Shown here: piece by piece, positions 23,646 through 37,281 of the stretch
Numbering within the stretch: position 1 is the stretch's first letter
Layout of the letters: each line of letters begins with the position of its first letter
Assembly (NCBI RefSeq): GCF_018812025.1
Contig: NC_063052.1
Location: 24,306,226-24,370,225, forward strand
Direction of reading: 5' to 3'
DNA length: 64,000 nucleotides
From: Megalobrama amblycephala
Taxonomy: Eukaryota > Chordata > Actinopteri > Cypriniformes > Xenocyprididae
Position numbers and translations under genes: made by a program
Notes under the pieces: generated by a model
What the model was told of the DNA's origin: nothing
The model's database searches: none
Seen by the model: the letters and a program-made list of their open reading frames with translations, nothing else

Positions 23646-26574
23646 TGTTTACTTTGCGCCTTATTTGACATAAAATATGACTTAAATGTTCAAATCTACT
23701 AAATTACTCGCACTTGAACAACCCGCTTCAAAGATAATCTAAATGGTTTATTATAACACAAACTGTGAAATAAACTATTTAAACAGATCGAAGAAACTAA
23801 AGCAATGGTCTATACTGAAGAATACTAATTTAGGGATCTAATGTGCACTCATAATAGCAATACACCAAGACAACAACAGCAAACTTGGATTTTGAATTTG
23901 AACAGCATCTAGCCTGGTTACGATCTATTTGTAGCTTTGGAAATCAGTACGGATGGCCCTGCTTGTAAATATTCATATTTCGAAAGAAAAACCTTAAACT
24001 GCAGCCACTATGTGAGTCACAGTCCGTCATCATTGATTCAGATCTTGACAGACAGGAAATTTAAACTTCCATCATGACACTAGTACCTCACCTCTCAATC
24101 TACCATGCTTAAAATTTAATTGACTTGCTCACATGACCTTATTAAATAATAGATAGGCTACATCTTGGTTAGAAATAGACACGGGAGGTTCGGTAGGATT
24201 TTTCATTTTGCAGTTGACTGTCGACTTAGCGAGACCTCTCAGAACCGACCTGCTGCTCCTCTTCCGGTCAGTCTTCAAAAAGTGGTTTTGGAGTAAGTAA
24301 TCTAAGCTTTTTGAAATTTTGAAAAATAGTATTTCGAAGTTTATATGAAAACTATGCAGCACATACAGGTTATATACAGATGCTGTTTGTACTGATGTGA
24401 ACTAAACTGATGTTTTTCATTATCCAACAATTTTACCGTAGCGAATTTTCCTGAAATATTGAGATTTTTTAGGTTTTGTAAGTGTAGATGGCCAGTTTAT
24501 TTACAAACGTTAAATATTGAATTACTGTCATTTTAGTGGTAGGCTATGTAATGTTGCTATAGTACTTTTCAACTAATTTACAAGGCAATTGTAAACAGTG
24601 ACAGTAAAGTATAATAATGATAATAATAATAATGTGTACTAGCTGTTATAAGCCACAAAATCATTTCACGATGTATGTGTCAATGTCTTGATTCTATCAA
24701 GAACAAAACACAGGCTACAAAGAAACGTAAGTACAGATATTTCTATTTCATTTACATTCAACAAACGTTATCCAAACGCATGAGTATACATCCATTAGGC
24801 AGTCAAAGATCATTGCCGTGTTCACTGGCACCATGGTCAAACTGCTTTGAGCTGTACGTCATTATTAGCTTTGATGATGACCACGGTAAATCCAAGGAAA
24901 AGAATTATCTTCGTCTGCGTGTGGTAGTAATCTTAGCTTGCTTTAAGAGCTCCAAATGTCAGCATTGAGAACAGATTTGTTCTGTCCCCTGGCGATACTC
25001 CACGATCCATTTAGAGTGAAAATACTGCCATGCCTATTGGCTTCTTAAAGTCACTTTGAAAAGGGATAAATACTAAATTGTTGAAATATGTTTCTGCTGG
25101 TCTGCAGTTAATAACTGAATGATAATAAAGTCATATAAAAAATAGGCCTTTTAAAAGAAGAAGAATATTTGCACCCTTTGTTCTGGTCCCGAATGGTTTG
25201 TTTAAAAGCGTTCATAATGCACTTTGTGCTCGGGTAAGTGGGATGGAGAAATGCTGAAATGTATAAATGCAAACAGACAGGCACCAGGGTCTTCAGCATG
25301 TTCGCGTTGCGTCTCGCAACACCCCAGGGTCTCTAGCAGGCAGGTAACTAAAAGTCCGACTAAAGCGGATTTTGAAACATTGTTTACTCCTTTAAAATAT
25401 CTGACTTTCGTAAGTCACACTTGATAAAGCACACACATCACAGTAACTCAACTACATCAAAATGAAGATGTAGGCCTATTATGCATCGTATTTGCACTAT
25501 TCACTCAAAAGCGGACAGCGCTGGCCTCTGTCCAAAGGTTCTTGCTGTATGAATGTGGTGCTAAAATGATAACATAGTTTAGCTCATGTTCAAATCTGAA
25601 AAGAAAGAAAGAAAAAAAAGTTTGTACTCCTTCAAGTTATGGCTTTTGAGAGAACAAAGCATTGGTGCAAGGGGGAGAAGCGGTCCTGCCTGGCTGAGGT
25701 GATTAATTATCTACAGGGCTTCACCGCGTCTGTTGGATGAGCTTTCAGTAAACACTCTGCTGCCGGAAAACAAGCACCAAATGGTGTAAAGAGAAGGCCT
25801 CTTTTCGGGACGGGTCTTCTTTCTTTTGTTTGTTGAGGTATAGACTTGATAGATCACTGCTCTATTAAAAAACAATAAAAAAAAAATAAAAAAAACTGTA
25901 ACTGTAGCTATACTACTAAGACTCTTGTTACTAAAGGTTAGGATGTCCACAATAGTAACTTTTAACACATACACTATCGCAGATGCACATTTGTAATTTT
26001 TAGTATTGCAGAGTTTTTTAAACTCTAGTTCAGAGAGAGCAGATGCTTGGTGTAAGTCTGAACTTCCATTCACAGACTTGTTTGACTGCTACACCGTAAT
26101 CACCGAGAGAGGGCCACCTTGCACACACGAGTTCTTTACAGGTAGGCTAGTAACAGTGGTATATTAGATTTTAACATATATAGTTGGTGTATTTTTAAGA
26201 GATAGTTAGAGGGTGAAAATTAAGGGAAATTTGATTTCATTATTATTATTATTATTATTATTAAGAAATAAGAACTCCAACTGTTATCTGCTAATCCATT
26301 TATTTCCTTTACCGTGGCTTTACGTTTTAGGACATACCCAAAAACGAACTTCAACAAATCTCATTATAAGGTTTCAACTAATCTGATTTTTTTTTTTTTT
26401 TTTTTTTTGTCTGGTTAAAAAAAAAAAAGACTAAAAATTTAGACTGGAATTTTAAATTTCGGCTTAGTAGTCCAAGCACACTACTTCCATCCTTTCCATC
26501 TTTGTGATCCGACTCAAAGGGGACCAACAACAGTCTCTATTAATGATTCACAGATCAGAAAAGGTTTCCTTTTT
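23646..26574. other. Spacer, hoxa4a-hoxa3a interval, no gene seen
   Basis: Mixed AT-rich sequence with short tracts such as (TTA)n near 26240-26262 and poly(T) at 26388-26408. Moderately GC-rich patches near 24170-24290 and 24800-25010 have no recognised motif set. Short frames here carry no domain. Confidence 0.45.
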
Positions 26575-26730
26575 AATAGACACTGGGTCACGTGAGTGGG
26601 GCGCATAATATGGTTGCGATATTATGATGAAGGGGGTGGATGGCATGCGAACCCCGGTCTGCTGCTGTGCTGATAGCGCTAGCCTACTTTACTAAAGTGG
26701 GGTTGGGTCATTGTGGACTTGCTGGAAAGC
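26575..26730. promoter_or_regulatory. Candidate regulatory island with E-box
   Basis: GGGTCACGTGAGTGGGGCGC (E-box core 26589-26594), then TATGATGAAGGGGGTGGATGG and CTGATAGCGCTAGCC. It is GC-richer than its surroundings and has the same TCACGTGA word as the Hox promoters. Function unknown. Confidence 0.35.
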
Positions 26731-27428
26731 TGGAGAGATAGAGAGAGAGAAAAAAATTAAAAGAACGAAAGACCCTGGTACGTTTTGCGGATGATGTTAT
26801 ACAGCTGTCATGAACGGATATGTTTTTCCACACAGAAAAAGACAGAAAGCCCTGCGCACCATGAGGATGGATTTTATTTTGAGCTATTTCCGCTGATTGT
26901 TCATTACTCCAGTGAGTTTTTGCGCCTCAAAGAGAAGGTCAGTTACCCTACAATGGCGGATAAACATAGGAGAGTGTAGGACTCAATTTTATTAAAATAA
27001 ACTCAACTTAGAGCATATTGGAGAATCAACTTTTATTCATCACTTAACCGGCACTGAAAAAAAACATTACAGTCGTAAATGTACATGTATTTGTGTTACA
27101 TACATTTACATAAATGCTACATTGCTTTAAGCAACAGTTTACAAAACTAATATTCTTTAAAAATGTAAATAAAATTTGACTGAATTTTTATTAAATAAAA
27201 TATAAAGTCATATAAATTAGAAAGAATCTGCTTCATTTCACAAAACATGGGGAAACAATGTTTATTATCAAGACCTAGTCTGTTAAATAAAATATAAATG
27301 TAAAATAAATGTATCTAAAAAATCACATACTTTATGGGCTATTTCAAACGTTTCAAAATTTGTCTGCAGCCCAAAAAACATTTTCTCTCACACCAGTATG
27401 ATTCGGAGTAGAATAAAATATGTTTTAT

Positions 27429-27431
<3 letters not shown>

Positions 27432-27526
<95 letters not shown>

Positions 27527-27532
27527 TTTTTT
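27432..27532. repeat. (AT)n microsatellite followed by poly(T)
   Basis: About 38 AT units run into a T run of about 22. Confidence 0.9.
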
Positions 27533-27689
27533 AAATGTGTGAATGATTAATGATAATATATTTGTATTGCACGTGGACTCAAATCGGTAACACTTGTGCG
27601 TGGCTGTAAAGCTCTCTAGGTTGTGAGGGTGTGTAAACTGGGTTTTCCCAGAAAGAATAAATCACCAGACAGCGAATAAAACTCAACAG

Positions 27690-27900
27690 AGCAGTGGCGG
27701 CCGGTTTGTTGTGGAGGCTCGCATGGGAAACGAGGATATAATATAAGGAGTATCATCCAGAAGCACGCTGCCGCACGAGGTCACGACGCTCGAGTCTTGA
27801 TTTATGGGCTGGGGGACTAAGGGCAGCCGCTGCTTGAGAGCTAATGACTATTCGATCTAAATTCTCTCGGAAGGAAACACAAAGGAGGAGAACTCGATAC
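27690..27900. promoter_or_regulatory. Candidate conserved island 4 kb 5' of hoxa3a
   Basis: A GC-rich patch (CAGTGGCGGCCGG, GCACGCTGCCGCACGAGGTCA, TTGATTTATGGGCTGGGGG) flanked by AT-rich DNA. The TTGATTTATGG stretch resembles a HOX or CDX-type site. No coding signal. Confidence 0.35.
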
Positions 27901-29560
27901 TTTTGCTGTGTTTTATTGTATTATTTATATATATGATATTTCTGATGATACATTCTTACACATGCATCAATATTTACCTTTAACTGTAAAAATACATTCA
28001 TTTATTTGATTTATTTGTGCTGTTAAACTTAGGGTTCCCACCTATTTTTTATTATATGCATTTGATCTATTAGTAGTGTAAGTAATAGCATTAGCAGAGA
28101 AGAGTCGTAAATAAAGGATTTTAATATTGATATTTCTCTAAAGCCTGAGTTGAATATTTTTTTAGCTTTTGTCTGTTGTTCATTTTTATAGAAAGCTTAA
28201 GGATACGCTACTAAGATCGTTTTCAGTAGTAATACAATTTTATTGATATCAGTTTATTATGTATTTGTGTCAAATATAAGTTGGAGTTGAAGTAACCATT
28301 CCTAATGAGTGCAAATGGATCTACAGTGAAAATAGTGCAACTCAGCTGAAATAAAAAGAAAAAAGTGTTTATTGTCAAAATTACATTCTCATTTTAAAAT
28401 AAAAATTAACATAAATGAGTGGCAAACATACAGAAGCGAGTTTATTTTTATTTGGAGATTATCACAGTGCACCCACTTTATTTATAGTTAAGTGTCATTG
28501 ACATTAATTAGTTTTTACATTTCTCATGGCTGTTGTTGATATGAGACAACACAAAACAAAGGTATTGTTATGAGAAAAGAAAAAAATGACAATACTTTTA
28601 TTTTTTGTCGTAGATCTCCAAATAAATGAATGTGTCCCATCACTAAGCCTGCGAGAGACTGTGTTTTGCTTAAGGTGAGCTCTCAATTGCATTATACAAC
28701 TATCATGTCTTGCTATATTATTTACTGCCATTCAGTTTATTTAAGGCTTACACATGCTACATGCACGCATACACACACCTTGTCTACATGTAAACTGAAG
28801 TCCCATAATTTCTTCCTTTCCACGTTTCTATGGTGCAATTGTCATTATGAAGGAAACCGCTGCAATGCTCTGGAGCTAACGTGAGAAAACAGTTTAATAG
28901 GCTACAGATTAACATACGGATTGTTAGGCTACATATTTTACTTTAACACACATATAATAAGTTAATTTGCAGTCATTTCAGATATATGTTATTTGTTTGA
29001 CAAAACTAATTTAATCTATTTATCATCCAGCAGTTTCCGTACCATTAATGAAACCCCTTAGTCATCGCTTTAATGAAAGAAAAAAGGACACAATGGTGTA
29101 AATGTTCAAAATGCTGAAATTGTAGGAAAACCGCATACACAAGGATTTTCAAATCCCACTCACCAACCCACGCCGCCCGCTCTTTTCTCTTTAGCTTTGG
29201 CAATCTGTAATCCAGTGGGCCGCGCGAGAACAGAAATCTGCCTCTGTGTTTACTGCCGTGCTGCGTAAAGACATAAATCTTCTCGTCTGACCGAGAAAAT
29301 ACACAAGCTGATGTTGGTAATTCATTCGTATGCAGAAGAGTTTGATCCATAACCTCAAGTCCCCGGCTCGCGGCTCCCTTTTTTCTGCCTGCTACTTTGG
29401 AGGTCCGGGAGTTTTATTACCTTTTTCTGTTTTGCAAAAAAAGAAAGAAAAAAAAAGAAAAAAAAAACATAATTTACTTTTATTGCCAATAATCCTTGAC
29501 TCGGTCTTCGTGACCGATTCTTTTTTAAATGGATGAGTTTACTGAAATGTTGCAGTATAT

Positions 29561-29606
<46 letters not shown>

Positions 29607-30049
29607 ACTGCTAACTACTAGCTACTATACAATTATTATTATTATTATTATTATTATTGTGTTTTTTTTATTGCTGTTTCAATTTATAATCTCTTAAAAC
29701 AATTTGTGATTAGCCTACTGTATTAGTAATTAGTAATTCAGTCCTTTTAAGTCTAATAGTATTGCAGTTTTGAATTTTTTAATAACCAATACAATGTTGC
29801 TACGATTAAGGTTGACATAGTTTCTAACAACTAGTCTAGTTCTGAGCGTAATTACAGAGCTGTAGATTTTTGTATATATTCCGTCCTGTGTTCACAGGGG
29901 AATGAAGCAGCTTTCTGTGCTTGAGAAGGCGCTTCATTTGCATAATTTTTCTTGTCTTCGGTGACGCTCTGTTTCGAGGGAGTTCACTGGGGTGTGCATG
30001 AGTATGTGTTAACGTGCTAGTTTGTGCACGTTAGTGGTACACGAAAGAC
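27901..30049. other. AT-rich spacer, hoxa4a-hoxa3a interval
   Basis: Mostly AT-rich, with no gene. A GC-richer patch lies at about 29140-29420 (CCCACGCCGCCCGCTC, CCCCGGCTCGCGGCTCCC) and may be regulatory. Trinucleotide repeats at 29560-29658 are listed separately. Confidence 0.45.
29560..29658. repeat. Trinucleotide repeats (TAC)n, (TGC)n, (TTA)n
   Basis: Consecutive (TAC)n at 29560-29590, (TGC)n to about 29607, then (TTA)n at 29632-29658. Confidence 0.9.
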
Positions 30050-30421
30050 TCACTAGAGCGCAGCCCATGGTGGCATTTAGTATAGGTCTGAGAACACAGG
30101 CGTTCATTTAGTGGTATGTAATATGTGTGTATGTGTGAAGGTGCTTCATCTTTACGACCAGGGCGCACGAGACAACTTTCGTTATCTGGCTGCTGTACTG
30201 ATTTACGTCAAAAAGAGAAAAAGACAGAAGGAAGGAATTTGAGTCCTCGAGCGCGACGGAGTCGCAGCTTTACTGCAGATCCGTCCCATGACTCCTGCAA
30301 GTGCAGCTCTGGCTTTGTTGTCTTTCCGATTTAGCTTTACCCTGGACCGCTGTTTGATCGATTTCTGCCGCTGAATGAAAGAAGCTCGCGCCGTGCTGCG
30401 CGCTGCTCGTCAGAGAGGAAG
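30050..30421 (+). other. Candidate hoxa3a noncoding first exon and promoter
   Basis: A GC-rich block ending GCTCGTCAGAGAGGAAG|GTAAGCGGG, a near-consensus splice donor at 30421/30422. Paired with the acceptor CTCTCACCGTAG at 31841-31852, it would splice a 5' leader onto the hoxa3a coding exon. Vertebrate Hoxa3 is known to use upstream noncoding exons. The start of this exon and its use are inferred. Confidence 0.4.
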
Positions 30422-30834
30422 GTAAGCGGGACAGAGGCAGAGTTCTCGCATGGTTGTTAAATGGCGAGTTTGTGATTTATGACCGCGCGACTGAAATCTC
30501 GGTTCAGGGAGAGTTCATACTCGCACATACACACACTCACTCACAGTCAAGCCAGATTCCTCCCGTGCAGCAGCTGGGTCTCCTGCTTTGTGGCTTTAGT
30601 GTCTTTTCTTTTAGCTTTCCATGTGTATGATAGTGCCAGAGAGTGAATTATTGGAAGTCAAGCTATGATGGCTAATCTAGAAAATAAGGAGGCCTGTTGG
30701 TTTAGTTTTATGTAATTATGCGGTCTCGTGTATGGCATTTGGGCCTGATTTCAGCACAGTTATACCGCTGGTTGTAAAACCCGCGTGTTTTATGGTATTT
30801 TTTATTTAGCCGAATTTTATTGGTATCATTTACC

Positions 30835-30871
30835 TATTATTATTATTATTATTATTATTACTACTACTACT
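30835..30871. repeat. (TTA)n/(CTA)n trinucleotide repeat
   Basis: TTA units followed by CTA units, within the putative hoxa3a leader intron. Confidence 0.85.
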
Positions 30872-31852
30872 ACTGTTACTGTTGCTGGAATTGTTTGTTA
30901 TTATTAACGATGATATTCTTGAAATAGTCCATGATTTACATATTTTATTGTGCGCTCTAGCTCCTGATTCTTTTGGCTTTCTTTCTTGTGATCTTATCTT
31001 CGTTTTGTTTCTTGTATAAATGCATGTCGAGTTGTGGGATATAGGGTATTGACCTTTCAAAAATTAAATAGGCTATTTCAGTGTTGAGCATTGTACCAGG
31101 CAAATGTAATTTGTTTCAGTGGTTACTTCCGCGATCTGCATCAGATCTGGGCCGTGGCGATAGCGTTTTCCCGGTTTGATGACCCCTCATGCATCCACTG
31201 ATGCCAGTTATAATTATCCATTATTTTTGGTCGGCGAGGAAGAGTTTAGTGTGGTTATGGAGACGCGCGTCTGCCCGGTTTTTCAGGTTTCCTGCAACTT
31301 TCGAACCCAAACAATACACGCAGGGGCTTGAATTTATGTAGACTAAAATGTTATGAAACACCTTAAGAACTAAAAATCAGACGCAAGTATGTATGACCAT
31401 TGTTTAGATTTAAAAAAAAAAAAAAAAAAGTATAGTCAACATTCAAATTAAAAGGCTAGAAAAATCAACACGATGAGAATAAAGTTCGCATTAAATTCAC
31501 GGTAATGGTTGTTGCTTATTTATTGCCCTAATACGTTATTTCGTTTCACACTACTCATTTACTACGCAATGCCCTATTTTACAGGAAATATTAGTTTTAT
31601 GTGCTAATTGGTGTTTTTAGTTTTTTAACATGTTAATATATAGCTTATTTTTGATTGGACAGTGATCAAGTTAAATGTTTTAAGCGGCTATCATGTTTTC
31701 GGTTCTCTTCAGTTATGTTGGCTATTGTTGCAGCTGGCCATAAGGTAAGTGGTGACCGGCTCTCCCAGTCTCGCCACAGTGTCAACTGAGCTTTGAAAAG
31801 TAAGATGGATAGGCCTTATTTCACCCGCTCAACGTATCTTCTCTCACCGTAG

Positions 31853-31969
31853 GTTCACCCGTAGAGCCCATTGGCGAAGAGGTGTCACGTGACTACATTG
31901 AGCCAATGTTCTTCTACAAAGGTGTCAGGACCTTGTCAGAAAGTGAAATAAACATTGGGAAACGGCGAG
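31853..31969 (+). promoter_or_regulatory. hoxa3a 5' leader next to the start codon
   Basis: Follows a possible acceptor (TCACCGTAG at 31844-31852). It contains CCCATTGGCG, an E-box GGTGTCACGTGACTAC (core 31886-31891) and GAGCCAATGTTC, giving an inverted and a direct CCAAT box around the E-box. This block may serve both as a proximal promoter and as 5' UTR. Confidence 0.5.
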
Positions 31970-33883
31970 ATGCAAAAAGCGACCTACTGCGACGGCTCGG
32001 CAATTTACAGTGGCTTCCCCTATCAAAGCGCAAACGGTTTAGGTTATGATGCCAATCAGCAGCAATATCTCCAGGCCCTTCATGTGGAAACTGGGTACCA
32101 ACGACCGGCCTGCTCCCTGCAGTCCCCTGGTGGTTCTGCAGCTCTGCACAAACCCAATGAAATCTCCGAGGGCTGCCAACGGAGTAACGGGACACAAGCC
32201 CCAGTACCAGACATCCCCGATAACAACCAGCCCCCTACTGCCCCTTCCGGACCATCTTCCCCCAGTGCCCTGAACCAAATACCGAGCAATGATACCACCA
32301 CCAAGAATCCTGGGCACTCATCTCCAACGCCAGCCACAAGGAAACAAATTTTTCCGTGGATGAAGGAGTCCCGTCAGAACACAAAGCAGAAATCCTGTGG
32401 TACAATTTCAGGTGATTATGTTTAGCCTAAATAAAAAAAATGTTATAAAATAATATGGAAACGCATACGAGCCATATTATGCATCTACTGTTAGGTATGG
32501 AGTACTCACAAATTATTTAGGCTATTTATTTACATAATTATTTATTTATTTTGGTAGCATGATTTGTGCAATGTGTTTTCGCTTTGGTAAAAAACAGTCT
32601 GCTAAGAAAATAAATGTCATAAATGTAGCCTATAAACACGCATCTAAATGAAATTCCGCATAGCCTTTTCTACGCTTATTTGGCTCCTTACTGACAAATC
32701 AGGGTTATTTCAAAGTCATACATACAGATGACACCTCCAACCCCCCCCCCCCCCCCCCCCCCAATCAGTTTTACTCATGCTTACTTTCATTTGGTAGGCA
32801 GCCATTTACTACTTTGAAAATCACTGCGTAAGGCTAAAAAATTGCAGTATTTCACTCTTGCTCTGCCCCACTTCCGGAGCATACTATCCCACTTTTCTAT
32901 ACCTATTTGTATTTAACCGGCTGCAAAGAATACAATTAGTTTTCAATACAGTAATCATGTGCTTGCTTTACCAATGAACCTGGTAGTATTACCCTATAAT
33001 CTTTAAAATGATGAATAATGTACAGTGAGGTCAGTTTACTGGGACATACACAATAACGCTTTTCGTTTTACTTTTTTGTCATCATACAGTAGAGAGCTGC
33101 GCTGGAGACAAGAGTCCCCCAGGTTCAGCCGCCTCCAAGCGTGCTCGTACTGCATACACGTCTGCTCAACTCGTAGAGCTGGAGAAGGAGTTCCATTTCA
33201 ACCGTTACCTCTGCCGTCCGCGACGAGTGGAAATGGCAAATCTGCTCAACCTTACGGAAAGGCAGATTAAAATATGGTTCCAGAATCGCAGGATGAAGTA
33301 CAAAAAGGACCAGAAGGGGCTTGGAATGATGCCCTCTCCTGGAGCACAGTCTCCTCACAGTCCCGTTGCTCTGTCATCCGGTGGCGGAGGAGGGGGTGGG
33401 AGTGCATATTTAAGTTCAATGCATTCTCTGGTTAACAGCGTGCCCTACGACTCACCCTCTCCAGCATCGTATAACAAACCCCAGCCTAATGCTTACAACC
33501 TTCCTACGTCATATCCACCTCCTCTGAATAACTGCCCGCCTCCTCAGAAGCGGTATCCGGGGACTGGCACAGCCACGCCTGAATACGACACGCATCATCT
33601 TCAAGGCAACAACAATTACGGAACGCAAGTGCATGGTAGCCCGGTTTATGTCAGTGGCGGTGGAGGCTACTCGGATTCTTTGGTAGGTATGGGGGCCTCG
33701 GTATTTGGCCTGACACATCTACCGCATCCACCTCAAGGCAATATAGACTACAACGGCGCTATCACCATGGGGAACAACCATCAGCAAGGAGCTTGCGAAC
33801 CAAACCCATGCACATTCACAGACCTTACACCGCACTATTCTCAGGGAAGAATTCAAGAAGCGCCCAAACTGACGCATCTATAG
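31970..33883 (+). CDS. hoxa3a: Homeobox protein Hox-A3a
   Basis: Group-3 Hox transcription factor for hindbrain and pharyngeal-arch patterning. Exon 1 is 31970-32411, intron 32412-33089 (phase 1), exon 2 is 33090-33883; the product is 411 residues. [18 protein letters not shown] is the standard Hox3 start, so I prefer the Met at 31970 over the in-frame one at 31955. The hexapeptide FPWM is at 128-131 ([12 protein letters not shown]). The linker is short and lacks the long glycine run of mammalian Hoxa3. The homeodomain is at about 163-222 ([20 protein letters not shown]...). The long C-terminal region keeps a glycine run, [18 protein letters not shown], and the group-3 end [12 protein letters not shown]. 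Frame intact. Confidence 0.96.
32740..32762. repeat. Poly(C) tract in the hoxa3a intron
   Basis: A run of about 22 C inside the hoxa3a intron. Long poly(C) is unusual in this AT-rich window. Confidence 0.85.
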
Positions 33884-34044
33884 TGCCGATATAGTGTATT
33901 TCTCTCCTCGTCCACGGCACACATTTGCGTCCCCGTTCTGATGGCGTTTTCTGCCACCTATTTTGTTCATATAGTTTTCCTGACGTAGCCTCAGGTGAAA
34001 CTCCCTTGTTTTATGTTCAACTTTATACATATATAGAAAATAAA
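33884..34044 (+). terminator. hoxa3a 3' UTR and poly(A) signal
   Basis: AATAAA at 34039-34044, 156 bp after the stop, is the first signal. A longer 3' UTR is possible, since AAGAAATAAA also occurs near 34563-34572. Confidence 0.5.
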
Positions 34045-37000
34045 TTAAAGTTCCTTAAAACTTATGTCATTGCATAACGGGAATATATGTAGAGCTATTT
34101 GATTTGTTTTAAGAAAATCTGAAACAGGGTATAAAACAGTTTTATGACAGGTTTTTAAATTGGTTTTGATTTTAAAGTTTTTAAATTGTCCCTAGTCCAC
34201 GGTTTCTTTTCTGTTTTGCATTTTGCACTTGAGGAAGGATGCATATGAACACGATTTCTTATTCAACAAATTTATCATACAGCGTAAGCTCGTGTCTTTC
34301 AGTCCTTCAAATGTATTTATTATTTGTTTCCATGGACAGTAGATTGTTTGTGTTATGCCCAAACCCTTTAGATATAAAGAAATGGGTAAAAGGAAAAATG
34401 CATCCGGGGATTCTCAAGATCAGTGTGTTCGTATATTAATCAATGTGTGCGAATGTTAATCATGTCTTGCTCAAACAGTCGAAAGAGACATCCGATCAAA
34501 TACTCATACTTTTTATTTGTTCGAATATTTTTGATGTCACACATTCCATGCTGCTCCACTTCTGAAGAAATAAAAAAAAACTAACTGACGAGCCTATGTA
34601 TTTGCTTTCGTAGCAGAGTGGTTATACAACAAAAAATAAACAGATAATTAGCAATCAAAAGAATCACAATAAGCAAATCATTTGCTCAGTGGACTGATAT
34701 ATTATTATTAAAAAGATGACTAAGGCATTTGGAAAAATGACACAAACAAGCTAGGTATGCATATATTTAATGAGTGGTGAACCATCATTTCCTGCAGTCT
34801 TGCATTATGTGAAAAGTGCAAATAATTCCATCCATTGTAGCGACAGTCTCCTATAGGCCTCCAGCAGTGCCTGTGGGAGAAAAAAAAGTCTTTAAAACTC
34901 TGAAATGCTCAAGCCAAGCCCTTTTTTGGGCAAATAACAGTGGAAGAAAACACAGATACTGCATAAAAGATAATTTGCTAAATGCTATTATTGCTAAGTG
35001 CTATTATTAAATAATGCTAATAACAATAATAATAATGAACGTAGAAGTCTCTGAAATAACTGGTCAGTTGAAATTTTGTTCAGCCATGGTCATACTATTC
35101 GAGACAGACATACATAATTATTCCTGTTCACAAATTTAAATCTAAATAGCGACGAGTTCTTTAATATCAATATTGTTGTTTTGTAATTTCACTTTACATG
35201 AAAAGGTGATTGATCAACCTCGTTGTTGTGTTGCTACAAGTCCCATAGACTGTAGTTAACACAAGTCAATTGCTAGTAAAAATACCAAATTTAATTTCCA
35301 GACAAACGTGAGTGTTGGCAAAGAGGCAAAAAGATTTTATTTAGCTTATTGATAAGCTTATATTTAGCTTATCAAATGACATGACTGTCCGATGTAATGT
35401 TATAAATCATCGCAACGCTTGTAGTTCATTGTAAAATGTCTTAAATCTATATGGCATACGTAAAACAAAGTTGATCGATTTAAGACATTAACTCAAGATG
35501 TGGTTATGGATTTCATGTGGAAAACAGGGCCATGTTTTCACCGACTCGGGAGCCAACTCCCACAGAGTAACCTCTTTTCTACTCTTACACAGAATCCTAA
35601 CGATTACTTCAGAAACACTAAGCCTTTATCACAACAAAAATAGCGAGTCCTTTTAACAATTTATGCAATATAAAAGAAAATTACTTACTCTTCGATAGCA
35701 AATTACTGATCCTTGAAAGTAGATGTCTGACTTTAAGTCTGTTTATGAGACAAACAGAGGCAAAACTCTGTAACGGAGCCTCTCGTTCCGCCAGGATTTG
35801 ATTCGCATATAGAGTTAGAAGGTTTAAATGTGTTGTGGGGGCATGGCTGTCAGACCTTTTGGCAAGTAAGATTGATCGCGTGCAGGCTTCTAGAACCCTT
35901 TGTTTAGTATATAAGCACTAAAACTGCAAACGACTCGTTTCCCTAAAGTTTAAACATAATTCACATATTCATCAAAAAAAAAAAAAAAAAAAAAAAAAAA
36001 CTTTTTCGAAGTTTTGCTTCACAGAAAGTCTCCTCCCTGTGTAAAACAAAATCATCAACAAAATTACTTTTAGCTGAAACTTAATACAAAAGTTCTATAC
36101 TGAACGTCAAATATTCTGTAGACTGTTAGAAAAAATAGGTCAAATGAAGTTCTGTTTAAATTTACATACATTGATTTAGCAGACGCTTTTATCAAAAAGC
36201 GACTACAAATGAGGAATACCATGAAGTAATTGATCACAGAGCCATCAGTATTCAAAGTAGACTATATATTGTAAGGTCTAGTAGAAGCTAGATTAGAACA
36301 AGCTAGAACAGAGGTTGTATGTTATATTAAATGTTTAGTACTTACTCTAATCCCCATTGTTCAAACATTACGGGTATGCTCCGTAAAAAAGCTTCTAGTA
36401 GCCTTCTAGTATCTGAAAACATCTGGTATCAGGAAGCGTTTTACTTCAAATATTTACTGAGAACGACGTAGAGAGCATATTTAAATATAGGCTACAGACT
36501 TTGAATTAGCATTTTATCTTGCACGGTATTATATAAATAATTTGATAGATTAATAATGTATTTTAGAATATATTTCAGTGCGATCATCTACCTTTCACAA
36601 TGTTCTGTAAGTATGGTTTTATGAAGCTGTAGGTTTTTGTCTAACCAGTGTATCATAAGAATCGATAGGCGGAACGTTACGTCAATAGATTTGAGTGGAG
36701 GAGGGGTATATGTGATTCCAATGCATTTTCAGGTCACGAGATGAAAACAAAATTCCTCTGTCAGTAGCAGGCGTAACTTATAACGTATTGGAGCAAGACT
36801 GATCCCCTTACTTTATTTTTGACATGAATACACAGACAGAATGCACGTGCAGCAGGGGTAGAAGGGAGACTGTAATTCATATACGCACCGGCGACCGGTT
36901 TTGAGTCTGACTTGAAAATTTCTGGGCCATTGCCTTCTTTAGCGAACACTATGACACCGATGTACTACATATCAGCAGTGACCTCCCTCTTGAGAAAGGA

Positions 37001-37059
37001 GTTGCTCGAGGAAGTTCTTCGGATCGATCTGTCAAGCTGGATCCTTTTGAATAAACCCC
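34045..37059. other. hoxa3a-hoxa2a spacer
   Basis: AT-rich, no gene. A poly(A) run of 27 lies at 35974-36000. A short dispersed repeat at about 36160-36240 is listed separately. In mammals the Hoxa2 rhombomere 3/5 enhancer lies in the comparable position, but I did not recognise a convincing Krox20 site cluster. Confidence 0.45.
36160..36240. repeat. Fragment of a common teleost dispersed repeat
   Basis: Contains TTTACATACATTGATTTAGC, AGACGCTTTTATC and AAAGCGACTACAAATGAGG. This matches, with decay, the widespread fish repeat known from words such as GCAGACGCTTTTATCCAAAG. Only a fragment is present. Confidence 0.55.
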
Positions 37060-37281
37060 AAACTGCCATTGGGTAGAGGTAATCATGTGACATGACTTTT
37101 CGGACTTTCCAGTCTCCTTTTAAATGTAATATTGTCAATAGTAAGCGGTCCACATATGGCATAATTAGTTATTAAAATAAATAGTTTAAATGTTTTTGTT
37201 TTCTTTGAGAGCGAAAAATCATAGACTTTAACGAAACCAAACTTTCCCTGCGCTTTCGGGACAAGAGGCAACAGGTTTACA
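37060..37281 (+). promoter_or_regulatory. hoxa2a proximal promoter and leader
   Basis: Contains AACTGCCATTGGGTAG (inverted CCAAT), AATCATGTGACATGAC (a CATGTG E-box variant near 37084) and CGGTCCACATATGG. The start codon of hoxa2a follows. Confidence 0.45.

Noticed and set aside
32039..32337. Minus-strand frames over hoxa3a exon 1
   Set aside because: Shadow frames of a GC-richer coding exon; composition explains their openness.
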